DNA of 64,000 nucleotides, taken from the NCBI RefSeq assembly GCF_042683685.1, contig NZ_JBHUOP010000002.1, forward strand, positions 681,856-745,855, read 5' to 3'. Within the stretch, counting starts at the first letter, position 1. Each line of letters opens with the position of its first letter. Both the position numbers and the translations under genes were made by a program. This document shows positions 42,725 through 52,022 of this stretch, one piece after another. The DNA comes from Timonella corticicola. Its GTDB lineage: Bacteria; Actinomycetota; Actinomycetes; Actinomycetales; Cellulomonadaceae. The notes under the pieces are model-generated. The model worked only from the letters and a program-made list of their open reading frames with translations, did not search any database and was not told the origin of the DNA.

Positions 42725-43942
42725 ATGCCTGTCAGTAAAGACTTCATCCAGGTTTCGCATGCAGGTTCCCTGCCCCGCACCCCAGAGTTGATAGCCGCAT
42801 ACGCAGCGCGTGAAAATGGACATGAAACCACCGCCTTCAACCAGAAGTTGTCAACGGCCGTGGCGGACCTCGTGCAGCGACAGAAGGCAATCGGGATCAC
42901 CATCCCTGGCGACGGTGAATTCGGAAAGTCCATGTCTTCAACTGTGGACTACGGCGCTTGGTGGAGTTACTCGTTCCAGCGAACCTCAGGCCTAGAGCTG
43001 GACCATGATGCGAGTTGGCTACTCAGTAACGTGCAATCTGTAGCCGATGACGTCAAGATCACGGGTTTCCTTAACCGACGTGATCGAGTTACATTCTCAG
43101 ACGCCTACAACGACCCAGACTCGGGCATCTTCACCTCAAACCAAAACGCGGAGCCGAAGCCCTTTCCCAAGGTTGTCGGCCCCATCTCCTACATCGGACA
43201 CGACGCAATCGCGCAGGACACCACCAACCTGCGCCGTGCGCTCGACGCGGCTGGAGTCACAGACGGCTTCATCACCTCAATCGCCCCCGGCTCGGCAATG
43301 CGAATCGGCAATGACCACTACCGGACTGACGAGGAACTCGTCTACGCGTGGGCCGATGTCATGCGCGAGGAGTACAAGGCGATCATCGATGCCGGGTTGA
43401 TCCTTCAAATCGACGATCCATCACTCGCGGAGAACTGGGATCAAATCAATCCCGAGCCAAGCGTCTCGGACTACCTTCGATTCTCCCAAACCCGCATCGA
43501 GGCCCTCAACCATGCACTGCGTGACTTACCCGAAGATCGCATTCGGTATCACCTGTGCTGGGGTTCCTGGCACGGGCCACATACGACTGACCTCGAGTTC
43601 ACACACATCGTTGACCTCATGCTGCAGGTACGCGCATCTGGTTTTACGTTCGAGGCCGCAAACGTGCGTCACGAACACGAGTACACGGTGTGGGACAACG
43701 TAAAACTGCCAGAAGGAAAGTACATCATTCCAGGTGTCGTCTCACATGCAACCAATGTTGTTGAGCACCCAGAGTTGGTTGCCCAGCGCATTGAGCGGTT
43801 CGCGGAGCGAGTAGGGCGCGAGAACGTGGTTGCCTCGACAGACTGTGGTCTTGGTGGACGCATTCACGCGGATATCGCATTTGCAAAACTTGAGTCGCTG
43901 GCGCGCGGCGCGGAGATCGCCTCAGCACGACTGTGGAAGTAA
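42725..43942 (+). CDS. Cobalamin-independent methionine synthase-like zinc methyltransferase
   Basis: 405 aa from the ATG at 42725 (GGAAG 8 nt upstream); a TTG 5 codons earlier is open. It corresponds to the C-terminal catalytic barrel of MetE only. The zinc ligands are recognisable: YHLCWGSW (His-x-Cys) and ASTDCGLGGR (Cys), with IPGDGEFGK and LILQIDDPSLA as active-site strands. Such stand-alone proteins transfer methyl or alkyl groups between thiols and other donors (archaeal MetE, epoxyalkane:CoM transferase relatives). The window also has full-length MetE (57120), so this one is probably specialised. TetR regulators follow convergently. Confidence 0.85.
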   Translation: MPVSKDFIQVSHAGSLPRTPELIAAYAARENGHETTAFNQKLSTAVADLVQRQKAIGITIPGDGEFGKSMSSTVDYGAWWSYSFQRTSGLELDHDASWLLSNVQSVADDVKITGFLNRRDRVTFSDAYNDPDSGIFTSNQNAEPKPFPKVVGPISYIGHDAIAQDTTNLRRALDAAGVTDGFITSIAPGSAMRIGNDHYRTDEELVYAWADVMREEYKAIIDAGLILQIDDPSLAENWDQINPEPSVSDYLRFSQTRIEALNHALRDLPEDRIRYHLCWGSWHGPHTTDLEFTHIVDLMLQVRASGFTFEAANVRHEHEYTVWDNVKLPEGKYIIPGVVSHATNVVEHPELVAQRIERFAERVGRENVVASTDCGLGGRIHADIAFAKLESLARGAEIASARLWK

Positions 43943-43974
43943 CCCCGCGATAGATCTCTCGCGACACCATACCC

Positions 43975-44017
43975 CTCGGGCGCGACCGCAACCGACCTCT
44001 CCGCGGTCGCGTCCGAG
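43975..44017. terminator. Terminator between convergent genes
   Basis: 15-bp stem ctcgggcgcgaccgc with one G-U pair and a 13-nt loop, followed by TTCTCT on the plus strand; lies between the MetE-like gene and the first TetR gene. Confidence 0.7.
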
Positions 44018-44058
44018 TTCTCTCGTCCAACCAACCTGCACGCACACGATCCGTTGAG

Positions 44059-44655
44059 TTACTCGAGGATTGACCGCAGGCTCTCCTCGAACAGGGCATC
44101 CATCTCCGTCTTGTCGGGGATAAGCATCCATTGGATCTGCAGGCCGTCAAGCACCGCCATCAGGAGCGAGGCGGCCCTATCGGGGTCTAGGTCAGGGCGT
44201 GTCTGTCCCTGGGCCTTGGCCAACTTCAGGTACTCGACGTACATCGCGTGGATCTGTTCGTATCGTTGGACAAAGTAGTCGTGCGCTGGGTGTTTGGGGT
44301 TGCCAGCCTGCGCGGCGGTTGCCGTGAACAGTTCAAGGAGTCCAGGTGTGGTCATGTTGTGCCGCGTGATCTCGATTGCCACGTCTATGGACATGCCACG
44401 TTCCGCGATGTGCTCTTTCATGAGGGTCTCAACGCGTGCGTCCCGCTCACGCAGCACTTCGATGAATAGATCTTCCTTGGTTGGGAAGTGGTGCCGGATA
44501 CCCGGATGGGAGATCCCGCAGAGTGTGGCGATGTCTCTTAGCGATGCACCGTGAAACCCGTAGGTTGCAAACTGCTTGTATGCCGCATTGAGGATTCTTT
44601 TCTTGGTCGCTTCGCTTTTCTTGTAGCCAGCGTTCACTGAGGTACTGCTTTCCAT
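44059..44655 (-). CDS. TetR-family regulator (paralog 1)
   Basis: 198 aa. The N-terminal TetR DNA-binding domain is clear: KKRILNAAYKQFATYGFHGA, then LRDIATLCGISHPGIRHHFP and TKEDLFIEVLRERDAR. The all-helical ligand domain contains NMTTPGLLELFTATAAQAGN. It is highly similar to the next gene, including near-identical DNA over the HTH. The 113-bp spacing and same strand suggest a recent tandem duplication with diverging C-terminal ligand pockets. The ligand and targets are unknown; the MetE-like gene is a candidate target. Confidence 0.92.
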   Translation of the reverse strand: MESSTSVNAGYKKSEATKKRILNAAYKQFATYGFHGASLRDIATLCGISHPGIRHHFPTKEDLFIEVLRERDARVETLMKEHIAERGMSIDVAIEITRHNMTTPGLLELFTATAAQAGNPKHPAHDYFVQRYEQIHAMYVEYLKLAKAQGQTRPDLDPDRAASLLMAVLDGLQIQWMLIPDKTEMDALFEESLRSILE

Positions 44656-44768
44656 GGCTGTGGGATCTTGTTGCTCATCGCTCAGCAGGGTCGCCGATGA
44701 GGGCCGCCCTGGCTTTTCTTTGTGGGGTCGCGATGGTCCTCCCCCAACGCCTCACCAGATGTCGCGGG

Positions 44769-45392
44769 TCAGTCGCGACTCTTCTGGGCTGCAAATTTGT
44801 TCGCTTCGCTTGGGGAAGCAAAGATATCGGCGAAAGCCTTTCCGAGCAGGCTCTCCAAGCACATGTCTTCTGGCCCCATCATCCATTGGATTGCAATGCC
44901 GTCCAGGAGCGCCACGATTGTGGAGGCTGTGTCCTCAAGGTCTATGTCCCGGCGCACCGTGCCCTGTTCCTGTCCGATGCGCAGATACTTCGCGTAGAGC
45001 CTACGGCGTTCGGCATACCTCATGACGAAGAAGTCATGCGCGGGGTGATCCGGGTTTCCCGCCTGAGCTGCGGTTATAGTGAACAGTTCGAGAAGGCCGG
45101 GAGTGGTCATGTTCTGGCGAGCAATTTCAACCACGCCCTCAATCGAAACGCCCTTTTCAGCTATCCAGGTCTCCACAATGCTGCGGACTCGGCTATCACG
45201 CTCGCGAAGGACTTCGATGAACAGATCTTCCTTGGTTGGAAAGTGGTGCCGGATACCCGGATGGGAGATCCCGCAGAGCGTGGCGATCTCCCTGAGGGAT
45301 GCACCGTGATAGCCATAGGTCGAGAACTGCTCGTATGCCGCTTTGAGCACTCTTTCCTTAGTTGCTTCGCTCTTCTTGTAACCGGTACCCAC
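44769..45392 (-). CDS. TetR-family regulator (paralog 2)
   Basis: 207 aa. The same HTH as its neighbour (ERVLKAAYEQFSTYGYHGA, LREIATLCGISHPGIRHHFP) and the same NMTTPGLLELFTITAAQAGN block. The last 90 residues differ more and end in a polar tail (SPSEANKFAAQKSRD). The recognition helices are identical, so both proteins may bind the same operator and respond to different ligands. A promoter should lie in the 45393-45650 gap, which holds no gene. Confidence 0.92.
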   Translation of the reverse strand: MGTGYKKSEATKERVLKAAYEQFSTYGYHGASLREIATLCGISHPGIRHHFPTKEDLFIEVLRERDSRVRSIVETWIAEKGVSIEGVVEIARQNMTTPGLLELFTITAAQAGNPDHPAHDFFVMRYAERRRLYAKYLRIGQEQGTVRRDIDLEDTASTIVALLDGIAIQWMMGPEDMCLESLLGKAFADIFASPSEANKFAAQKSRD

Positions 45393-45650
45393 TGTGACCC
45401 CCTGCCTTAAAGCGTGAATTATTACTCAGCGCTGTAAGAATTTTCTCGTCTTGCCCCCAGGAATCTACGGGTGACCCGTGGCAGTCCGACTGTTGATATT
45501 CTTTGTCTCTCATACCGGCTGCAGATCCAACAGGACACACAACCCGTACGGCATGAACACCGTGTAATGTAGCGCTTCTTGCAAACTTTTCACCTCTCAG
45601 CATCGCAGTTGTGACTAGGTATACACAGTTGCCTGCACCACATCGACGGT

Positions 45651-45692
45651 AAAAAAGGCGATGACCGGGGCTCACTTAACCCCGATCACCGC
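45651..45692 (-). terminator. Rho-independent terminator of the LOG gene
   Basis: On the minus strand a 13-bp stem (two non-Watson-Crick positions) is followed by a six-U run (aaaaaa at 45651-45656 on plus). It is about 90 bp beyond the stop at 45785. Confidence 0.82.
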
Positions 45693-45784
45693 TAACGCAT
45701 AACTATACGTTCAATATAATTGCAACAAAAATTGCCCGAGTGGGAAGAATCTCCGCTGTTCGACGACTGTAGAAGTTCGTCGCG

Positions 45785-46405
45785 TCAGGACGCCTTCGCC
45801 CACTTGACGTTCGGCTGCTCCCAATTGGCCATTCGAGCCAGTAACTGCGGCATGGTCGATTCCACAATCAATGAGTCTCGGTAGTGGGGTTTGAGGAAAC
45901 CGCCCACGATCATACCGTCGATCGCCTTGAGCAGCCCGTCCCAAAATCCGTTGATGTTCAACAGTGCGACAGGCTTGGCGTGGATACCCAACTGCTGCCA
46001 CGTCCATACCTCAAAGAACTCCTCGAGGGTTCCAGAGCCGCCGGGGAAAGCGACAAACGCGTCTCCTTTGCGGGACATCGCGAGTTTCCGTGCGTGCATG
46101 TCCTCAACGACCTCCAACGAGGTGAGATTCGGATGGGCGATCTCGGCGTCCACGAGAACCTTGGGCATGACGCCATGCACTCGCCCTCCGGCTGCAAGCG
46201 CCGCGTCGGCCACGGCGCCCATCAGTCCTGCCCGGCCTCCGCCATAGACGATCTCGATGCCCGCTTGAGCCAACTGCGCGGCAGCCTCCTGAGCAGCCTT
46301 ACGATACCCGGGTACGCTCCCATTGGCCGATCCGGTGAAAACAGTTACGCGCGAAAGTGGGTGTTGGTTCATCACACTGGCAGTTATATATCGAGCCTCT
46401 GACAT
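45785..46405 (-). CDS. LOG family protein (cytokinin-type 5'-monophosphate phosphoribohydrolase)
   Basis: A 206-aa Rossmann-fold enzyme. The signature pair is complete: EIVYGGGRAGLMGAVAD (residues about 51-67) and FPGGSGTLEEFFEVWTW (about 120-136). LOG proteins cleave nucleoside 5'-monophosphates, releasing adenine-type bases and ribose phosphate. The bacterial role (nucleotide salvage or signalling) is open. The start is uncertain: neither the first ATG nor an in-frame ATG at 46372 has a good ribosome site. Confidence 0.92.
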   Translation of the reverse strand: MSEARYITASVMNQHPLSRVTVFTGSANGSVPGYRKAAQEAAAQLAQAGIEIVYGGGRAGLMGAVADAALAAGGRVHGVMPKVLVDAEIAHPNLTSLEVVEDMHARKLAMSRKGDAFVAFPGGSGTLEEFFEVWTWQQLGIHAKPVALLNINGFWDGLLKAIDGMIVGGFLKPHYRDSLIVESTMPQLLARMANWEQPNVKWAKAS

Positions 46406-46626
46406 TCAGTGCGGAGACACACCTAAACACTAGATATGTCTCATCTATTAGAACGTGGCACCATATCTTGTGCCCAAAGTGGCGTCTATGCAAGTATCAG
46501 GAGGAGGCCCACGGCTCTCCGACCGCTGCCACCGTTGCGCTCGCACTGTGACCGTAACACCTGGTTACAGCGTGAACGCATGGGCCACATCGACTCACAC
46601 AGGTTCAAACCTGCCGTTGAGAGGTG

Positions 46627-46640
46627 TGGGAGCGCTACCA
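46627..46640. promoter_or_regulatory. CebR-type operator before the GH3 glucosidase
   Basis: TGGGAGCGCTACCA matches the CebR consensus TGGGAGCGCTCCCA at 13 of 14 positions. It lies 79 bp before the start at 46719. CebR represses cellobiose uptake and beta-glucosidase genes in Streptomyces until cello-oligosaccharides bind it. The regulator gene is not in the window. Confidence 0.75.
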
Positions 46641-46718
46641 TGAACTAGGTGAAGCACCTGCATGACCGCCTCACCGCTCCTGGGAAACACCCAGCCAACC
46701 TCACCGTGGAGTTGAATC

Positions 46719-48986
46719 ATGACCGACGTCACCGGCCTCCCCTACCGCGACGCCTCCCTACCCATAGCCGAACGCGTATCCGACCTGATCTCACGTATGA
46801 CCCGTGAGGAGAAGGTTGGGCAGATGCTACAGCTTGACGCGCGCGGCGATCTCAAGAATCTCATCAACGAGCGCCACGTCGGTTCGATCCTGCACACCTC
46901 CCCGGAGAATCTGATCGAGGCGCACGCACTCAACGAGAGGACCCGATTGGCCATCCCGCTGATCGTGGGTGAGGACTGCATTCACGGCCACTCGTTCTTC
47001 CCGGGCACCACGATCTTCCCCACCCAACTCGGCATGGCGGCGTCGTGGAACTACGAGCTCATCGAAAAGGCCGCCCGGGTCACCGCGATTGAAGCCGCAG
47101 CAACCGGTATCCACTGGACCTTCTCCCCCGTCCTGTGCATCGCTCGTGACCTGCGTTGGGGTCGCGTGAATGAAACCTTCGGCGAGGACCCACACCTCAT
47201 CGGCGAACTCGCCTCCGCGATGGTCAAGGGATACCAGGGCGAAGGCCTCAAGGACGAGACCGCGATCCTGGCAACCGCGAAGCACTTCGCCGCCTACTCC
47301 GAAACCCAGGGTGGCCGCGACGCCTCCGAGGCAGACGTATCCCAGCGCAAGATGCGCTCCTGGTTCCTCCCCCCATTCGAGCGCGTGGCCAAGGAGGGCT
47401 GCCGCACGTTCATGCTCGGCTACCAGACCACCGACGGCGTACCCATCACGATCAACGACTGGCTACTCAGCGACGTCCTACGCGGCGAGTGGGGCTACAC
47501 CGGAATGCTCATCACGGACTGGGACAACGTGGGCCGAATGGTGTGGGAGCAGAAGGTCATGCCGGACTACACCCACGCAGCCGCAGCAGCCGTCAAGGCC
47601 GGAAACGACATGGTCATGACCACGCCGCTGTTCTACGAGGGCGCACTCGATGCGCTCGACAAGGGCATGCTGAGCGACGCAGACCTCGATGCAGCCGTCG
47701 CTCGCATCCTCACCGTCAAGTTCGAACTCGGACTGTTCGAGAACCCACGCCGACCAGACCCGGCCCGCATCGAATCAGACCTGGGCACCCAAGAGCACAC
47801 CGCGATCAACCTCGAGATCGCTCGCCGCTCACTCGTGCTGCTGGAAAACGACGGTGTGCTGCCACTCGCCGACTCGTCGCCAAGCGCGCCGCAGGCCAAG
47901 AAGATCGCCGTCGTCGGCCCGAACGCGCACGACCACCAGTACCAGCTCGGCGATTGGGCGGGCAACTCCGGCCAGGCGGGCTGGATGCCGGACGGACACG
48001 ACACCCAGCAGATCACAACCGTCTTTGAGGGACTGCGCGACGCAGTCCCCGCCGACTGGTCGGTCGAATACGCTCGCGGCGCGAACGTCGTGGACCTCAC
48101 CGACGACCCAGCGGGCCAGTTCTTCCCCGACGGTCAGCCGCGCCCCCAGGTCGCGGTCCCCGCACCCGTGGACCAAGAACTTCTCGACGAGGCGGTCGCG
48201 GTGGCCTCCGAAGCAGACTACGTGGTCGCGGTGGTCGGCGACGCGATCCCACTCGTTGGCGAGGGACGCTCAACCGCAACGCTCAACCTGCTGGGAGGCC
48301 AAGAGGCGCTGCTCGATGCGCTCGCGGCAACCGGCAAGCCCGTGATCGTGGTGCTCCTCGCCTCGAAGCCACAGGTCATGCCCGGGTCGGCAACGGGAGC
48401 CAACGCCGTCATCTGGGCCGCCAACCCCGGCATGCGCGGCGGACAGGCACTGGCCGAACTGATCCTCGGCAGCATCGAACCCACCGGCCGCCTGCCCATC
48501 TCGTTCGCCCGCCACGTCGGCCAGCAGCCGACCTTTTACAACCAGATCCGCGGCCAACACGGAGACCGCTACGCCGATCTGACCCAAGACCCTCAGTGGG
48601 CATTCGGCTACGGCCTGTCCTACACGAGCGTGGAATACTCGAACCTCAGCCTGTCCCACACAGAGGCTGGCGTCGAGGACACCATCGTTGCCTCGGTGAC
48701 CCTGACGAACACCGGTTCCCGCCCCACCATCGAGACCGTGCAGGCCTACGTGTCCGACGTGGTGACCTCGGTGTCGTGGACTGACAAGGAACTCAAGGGC
48801 TTCACCCAGGTCGCCGTTGCACCAGGTGAGAGCGTCATCGCCCAGATCTCGATTCCGGTGTCCTACTGCACGATCGTTGACGCCCGCGGACGCCGCATCG
48901 TGGAGCCTGGACAGTTCGAACTCCTCGTAGGACCATCATCCCGAGACCGCGACCTGCTGCGCGCCGGTTTTGTCGTCCAAGGCTAG
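46719..48986 (+). CDS. GH3 beta-glucosidase/exo-glycosidase, intracellular
   Basis: 755 aa, no signal peptide. GGAG lies 8 nt before the ATG. GH3 barrel landmarks: GEDCIHGH, NETFGEDPHL, ATAKHFAAYSE, and the nucleophile strand GMLITDWDNVG with Asp267. The second alpha/beta domain follows (KKIAVVGPNAHD, GWMPDGHDTQQIT), and the fibronectin-III-like domain ends the protein (NTGSRPTIETVQAYVSD). It removes terminal beta-linked glucose from imported oligosaccharides, most likely cello-oligosaccharides given the CebR-type operator. Xylosidase activity cannot be excluded. Confidence 0.93.
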   Translation: MTDVTGLPYRDASLPIAERVSDLISRMTREEKVGQMLQLDARGDLKNLINERHVGSILHTSPENLIEAHALNERTRLAIPLIVGEDCIHGHSFFPGTTIFPTQLGMAASWNYELIEKAARVTAIEAAATGIHWTFSPVLCIARDLRWGRVNETFGEDPHLIGELASAMVKGYQGEGLKDETAILATAKHFAAYSETQGGRDASEADVSQRKMRSWFLPPFERVAKEGCRTFMLGYQTTDGVPITINDWLLSDVLRGEWGYTGMLITDWDNVGRMVWEQKVMPDYTHAAAAAVKAGNDMVMTTPLFYEGALDALDKGMLSDADLDAAVARILTVKFELGLFENPRRPDPARIESDLGTQEHTAINLEIARRSLVLLENDGVLPLADSSPSAPQAKKIAVVGPNAHDHQYQLGDWAGNSGQAGWMPDGHDTQQITTVFEGLRDAVPADWSVEYARGANVVDLTDDPAGQFFPDGQPRPQVAVPAPVDQELLDEAVAVASEADYVVAVVGDAIPLVGEGRSTATLNLLGGQEALLDALAATGKPVIVVLLASKPQVMPGSATGANAVIWAANPGMRGGQALAELILGSIEPTGRLPISFARHVGQQPTFYNQIRGQHGDRYADLTQDPQWAFGYGLSYTSVEYSNLSLSHTEAGVEDTIVASVTLTNTGSRPTIETVQAYVSDVVTSVSWTDKELKGFTQVAVAPGESVIAQISIPVSYCTIVDARGRRIVEPGQFELLVGPSSRDRDLLRAGFVVQG

Positions 48987-49040
48987 GTCTGCTTGGATAA
49001 CACTTAGGTAGGGGACTCCTTAATCCCATGCCTACGGGGG

Positions 49041-49073
49041 CAAGGGTCGCCGACCATTGGTCGGCGGCCCTTG
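49041..49073 (+). terminator. Terminator of the GH3 gene
   Basis: A 15-bp stem caagggtcgccgacc with one G-U pair and a 3-nt loop, followed by TTTGATC, 55 bp after the GH3 stop. Confidence 0.82.
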
Positions 49074-49215
49074 TTTGATCCGCTCTCCAGTCCTTCACGG
49101 GCCAGCGCAGACTGTGTTATCCCTTGACGCCTCAGATGGTCCGAGACCGCGACGCCACCAGCGTGGCGCCTTCCCGGGCACAGGTAGCGAACCGCCACTA
49201 CCGTAGACTGTTTCC

Positions 49216-50472
49216 ATGCACGGCCCAACGGCGTCCGCCCTCGCACCGAGGCCTTCCTCACGACAGCCCACCACCACCGAACTGCTCAACGCCATCGCAG
49301 TGTGGGTTCTGTCGGCCCTGATCATCGCCGTGGTTCCCCTACTGGATCAGATCGATCACGAGGCCGACGGCCTCTACGACAACATCCAGCCTTGGCAGTT
49401 CATCGTCGTCTGCATGGTCGTCACCCTGCAATCAGGCGCGTTCCTCCTGTGCGCACGGCGACCAGAGACAACTTTCATGGTCGTCTTACTTCTTCCCTGG
49501 CTGATCTGTCTCGCAGCACCCAGCGCACTGTTCAACGCCTCCACGCTGGCGGTGCTGGTGGCCAGTTTCCATCTGGCGCTGCGCCTTCCGGCGAGGCGCA
49601 CCTGGAACTACCTTGTGCTGGGCATCGCCTCGCTTCTGGCCAGCCAAACAATCAACGATCTGCGCGTCGACCCGCAGCAGGACCTGGTGCCCGTCAGCCT
49701 GCTTGCACTCATGCAGGCGGCCTCGTCCGTTGTCATCCCCGTCCTTATCGCACAGTTTGTCGCCGCTCGCCGCGAGAGCAAGGTGGCTCACGCCAACGAA
49801 CTGTCCGCACTCAAACGCGAACGAGGAGCCATCATCGATGCGACGGTGGCGCGGGAGAGAACCGCCATCAGCAGGGAACTGCACGACATAGCCGCACACC
49901 ACCTGTCCGGCATCGCGATGATGTCAGCGGCGATGGAACACCTCGTCACCACCGATCCCGAAGCGGCCATCAGCTCTGCGCGCCACATCCGCGAACAAAG
50001 CACAGCAGTGCTTGCTGACCTGCGTAAGCTGGTCGGTCTACTGCGAGAGGAAACCCCCAGCACCCGCTCCGTTGAATCGCTCGTCTCCATCGAGGACCTG
50101 ATCGCCGAGCGACGTGCCTCAGGCCAAGAGATCGAGTTCCTCCCGCCGGAGGACACACACGCCCTCGGGCAGGGCATTGGCCCACTCGCACAGATGGTCG
50201 CCTACCGCATGGTCCAAGAGGCACTCGCGAATGCGGCACGGCATGCGCCGGGTGCAGCCTGCCGTGTCGAGTTCGATCCAAGTGATGCCGGGATGCTGAC
50301 AATCCGTGTCGTCAATGACAGCCCCGCGCGATCAACGCCCTCAGAGACGACCGGCTTCGGACTCTTGGGCATGCGAGAACGCGCCGAACTGGTCGGCGGA
50401 CAACTAGTCACCGGCCCGCTGCCAGATGGTGGATGGATCGTGGACCTGAGACTCAACCGGGAGACCATATGA
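49216..50472 (+). CDS. NarL-type sensor histidine kinase
   Basis: A 418-aa membrane kinase of the HisKA_3 (HPK7) class. The N-terminal half has five to six hydrophobic helices (about 25-185) without an extracellular domain, so it probably senses within the membrane or through its ABC partner. Dimerisation/phosphorylation site: RERTAISRELHDIAAHHLSG with His223. The HATPase has ALANAARHAPG (N box) and TGFGLLGMRERAELVGG (G box). The stop overlaps the response regulator start (ATGA). It lies upstream of an ABC ATPase and FtsX permease, a layout seen in antimicrobial-peptide and cell-envelope stress systems. Confidence 0.93.
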   Translation: MHGPTASALAPRPSSRQPTTTELLNAIAVWVLSALIIAVVPLLDQIDHEADGLYDNIQPWQFIVVCMVVTLQSGAFLLCARRPETTFMVVLLLPWLICLAAPSALFNASTLAVLVASFHLALRLPARRTWNYLVLGIASLLASQTINDLRVDPQQDLVPVSLLALMQAASSVVIPVLIAQFVAARRESKVAHANELSALKRERGAIIDATVARERTAISRELHDIAAHHLSGIAMMSAAMEHLVTTDPEAAISSARHIREQSTAVLADLRKLVGLLREETPSTRSVESLVSIEDLIAERRASGQEIEFLPPEDTHALGQGIGPLAQMVAYRMVQEALANAARHAPGAACRVEFDPSDAGMLTIRVVNDSPARSTPSETTGFGLLGMRERAELVGGQLVTGPLPDGGWIVDLRLNRETI

Positions 50473-51185
50473 CCCATCCACTCACAGGCGGGGATGGCAG
50501 CATCCGGGTCCTCGTCGCAGATGACCAACCACTCGTCCGCGCCGGTCTGTCAGCTCTCCTCAACGCCGAGGCGGATATCGAGGTGGTCGGGCAGGCCAGC
50601 GACGGACGGGAGGCCCTCGCCCTGGTGGAGACACTAAAACCTGACGTGGCCTGCGTCGATATTCGCATGCCGCATATGGACGGCATCTCTTTGACCAGAG
50701 AACTCAACGCAGCGGGGAGGGAAAACCCCGTCCCCGTACTGATATTGACCACTTTCGATATCGACGACTACGTCTTCGGGGCGCTTGAGGCAGGCGCCTC
50801 AGGCTTTCTCCTCAAAGATGCCGATCCGGCGGTGATCGTTCATGCGGTGCGGCAGGTTGCGGCAGGGCTCGGCACCATCGATCAGACCCTGACCCGCCGA
50901 ATCATGCACGAGTTTGTGCAGCGGCGTAGGCTGCAGCCAGTCAGCGGGACAACCGCCTCCAGTGTCCTGACCCCACGTGAACACGACATCCTCCTGCTCC
51001 TTGCCCAGGGAATGTCGAATGAGGAGATCGCCGTGGAACTCGTCGTGGAGCTCTCCACAGTCAAGTCCCACATCGCTCGGATGCTTCCGAAGATCGGAGT
51101 CAGGTCGCGCCTACAAGCCGTCGTGTGGGCCTACCAAAACCATATTGTGGATGTTCCGCCGCCAACCAACGTTCCCTCCTCCTAA
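50469..51185 (+). CDS. NarL/FixJ-type response regulator
   Basis: 238 aa from the ATG at 50469 that overlaps the kinase stop. Receiver domain about 12-130, with acidic pair Asp18/Asp19, phospho-acceptor Asp64 (CVDIRMPHMDG), Thr in LILTTFD and Lys in FLLKDADP. The LuxR-type HTH follows (about 170-232): LTPREHDILLLLAQGMSNEE, STVKSHIARMLPKIG. It probably activates the ABC genes downstream, whose start is 103 bp away. Confidence 0.94.
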   Translation: MTHPLTGGDGSIRVLVADDQPLVRAGLSALLNAEADIEVVGQASDGREALALVETLKPDVACVDIRMPHMDGISLTRELNAAGRENPVPVLILTTFDIDDYVFGALEAGASGFLLKDADPAVIVHAVRQVAAGLGTIDQTLTRRIMHEFVQRRRLQPVSGTTASSVLTPREHDILLLLAQGMSNEEIAVELVVELSTVKSHIARMLPKIGVRSRLQAVVWAYQNHIVDVPPPTNVPSS

Positions 51186-51287
51186 AGTTGTAACCGCGTG
51201 AGTTCCATAGAAATCGTCTAGTTACGCGGCCCCAGGATTTCTAGCGTTGTAGAGGTAATCAACCCCTCACAACGAAAAGAAATCATC

Positions 51288-52022
51288 ATGACCGTTTCTC
51301 ACACCGCGCTCCATTTCGACCACGTGAGCCGGGTCCATTCGCTTCTGGCCGCCCCCGTTATCGCACTGCGCGACGTGACGCTCACAATCCCACACGGCAG
51401 TTTCACCGCGATCATGGGGCCGTCAGGCTCTGGGAAGTCAACGTTGCTCCACTGTGCGTCCGGACTTGATCAGCCGACTGGTGGGCGAGTCATCGTGGCC
51501 GGGACTGACGTATCGTCGCTCTCGGAGAGCCAGACCACCGAGTTTCGCCGCCGCCGGATCGGATTCGTCTTCCAGTCCTACAATCTCATCAAGCACTTGA
51601 GCGTCAAGGAGAACATCCAATTGCCGCTCTGGCTCGATGGCCAGCCCATCGACTCCGCGTGGATCGCGTATCTGCTGTCCGCAGTCGGATTGGAAGGCGT
51701 CCAGGATCGGCGTCCCGCAGAACTCTCGGGTGGACAGGCGCAACGAGTCGCCATTGCCCGAGCGCTGGTGGCTCGCCCAGCCATTGTGCTGGCCGATGAG
51801 CCCACCGGAGCCCTCGACCGACGCACCGGGGACAACATCCTCAATGTACTGCGCGCAGCAAGCGACACGCTCGACCAGACGCTGGTGATGGTGACCCACG
51901 ATCCACACGCAGCATCATTCGCTGACCGCGTCGTGTTCCTAGCTGACGGTCAGATCGCCGGAGACATGCCCGGCGGCAATGCCGCGCAGATCTCCACGGC
52001 TCTCGTCGGGTTGGACCGGTGA
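51288..52022 (+). CDS. ABC transporter ATPase (MacB/LolD/BceA-like)
   Basis: A 244-aa ATPase. Walker A GPSGSGKST, Q-loop FVFQSYNLI, signature LSGGQAQR, Walker B VLADEPTGALD, switch His (VMVTHDP). The FQSYNL and GALD forms are typical of ATPases that pair with FtsX-like mechanotransmitting permeases. Its stop overlaps the permease start by 4 bp. Together with the two-component pair upstream, it suggests a detoxification or envelope-stress module. Confidence 0.94.
   Translation: MTVSHTALHFDHVSRVHSLLAAPVIALRDVTLTIPHGSFTAIMGPSGSGKSTLLHCASGLDQPTGGRVIVAGTDVSSLSESQTTEFRRRRIGFVFQSYNLIKHLSVKENIQLPLWLDGQPIDSAWIAYLLSAVGLEGVQDRRPAELSGGQAQRVAIARALVARPAIVLADEPTGALDRRTGDNILNVLRAASDTLDQTLVMVTHDPHAASFADRVVFLADGQIAGDMPGGNAAQISTALVGLDR

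Noticed and set aside
42400..42738. 112-codon plus-strand frame upstream of the MetE-like gene
   Set aside because: No ribosome site, overlaps the MetE-like start in another frame and shows no recognisable segment.
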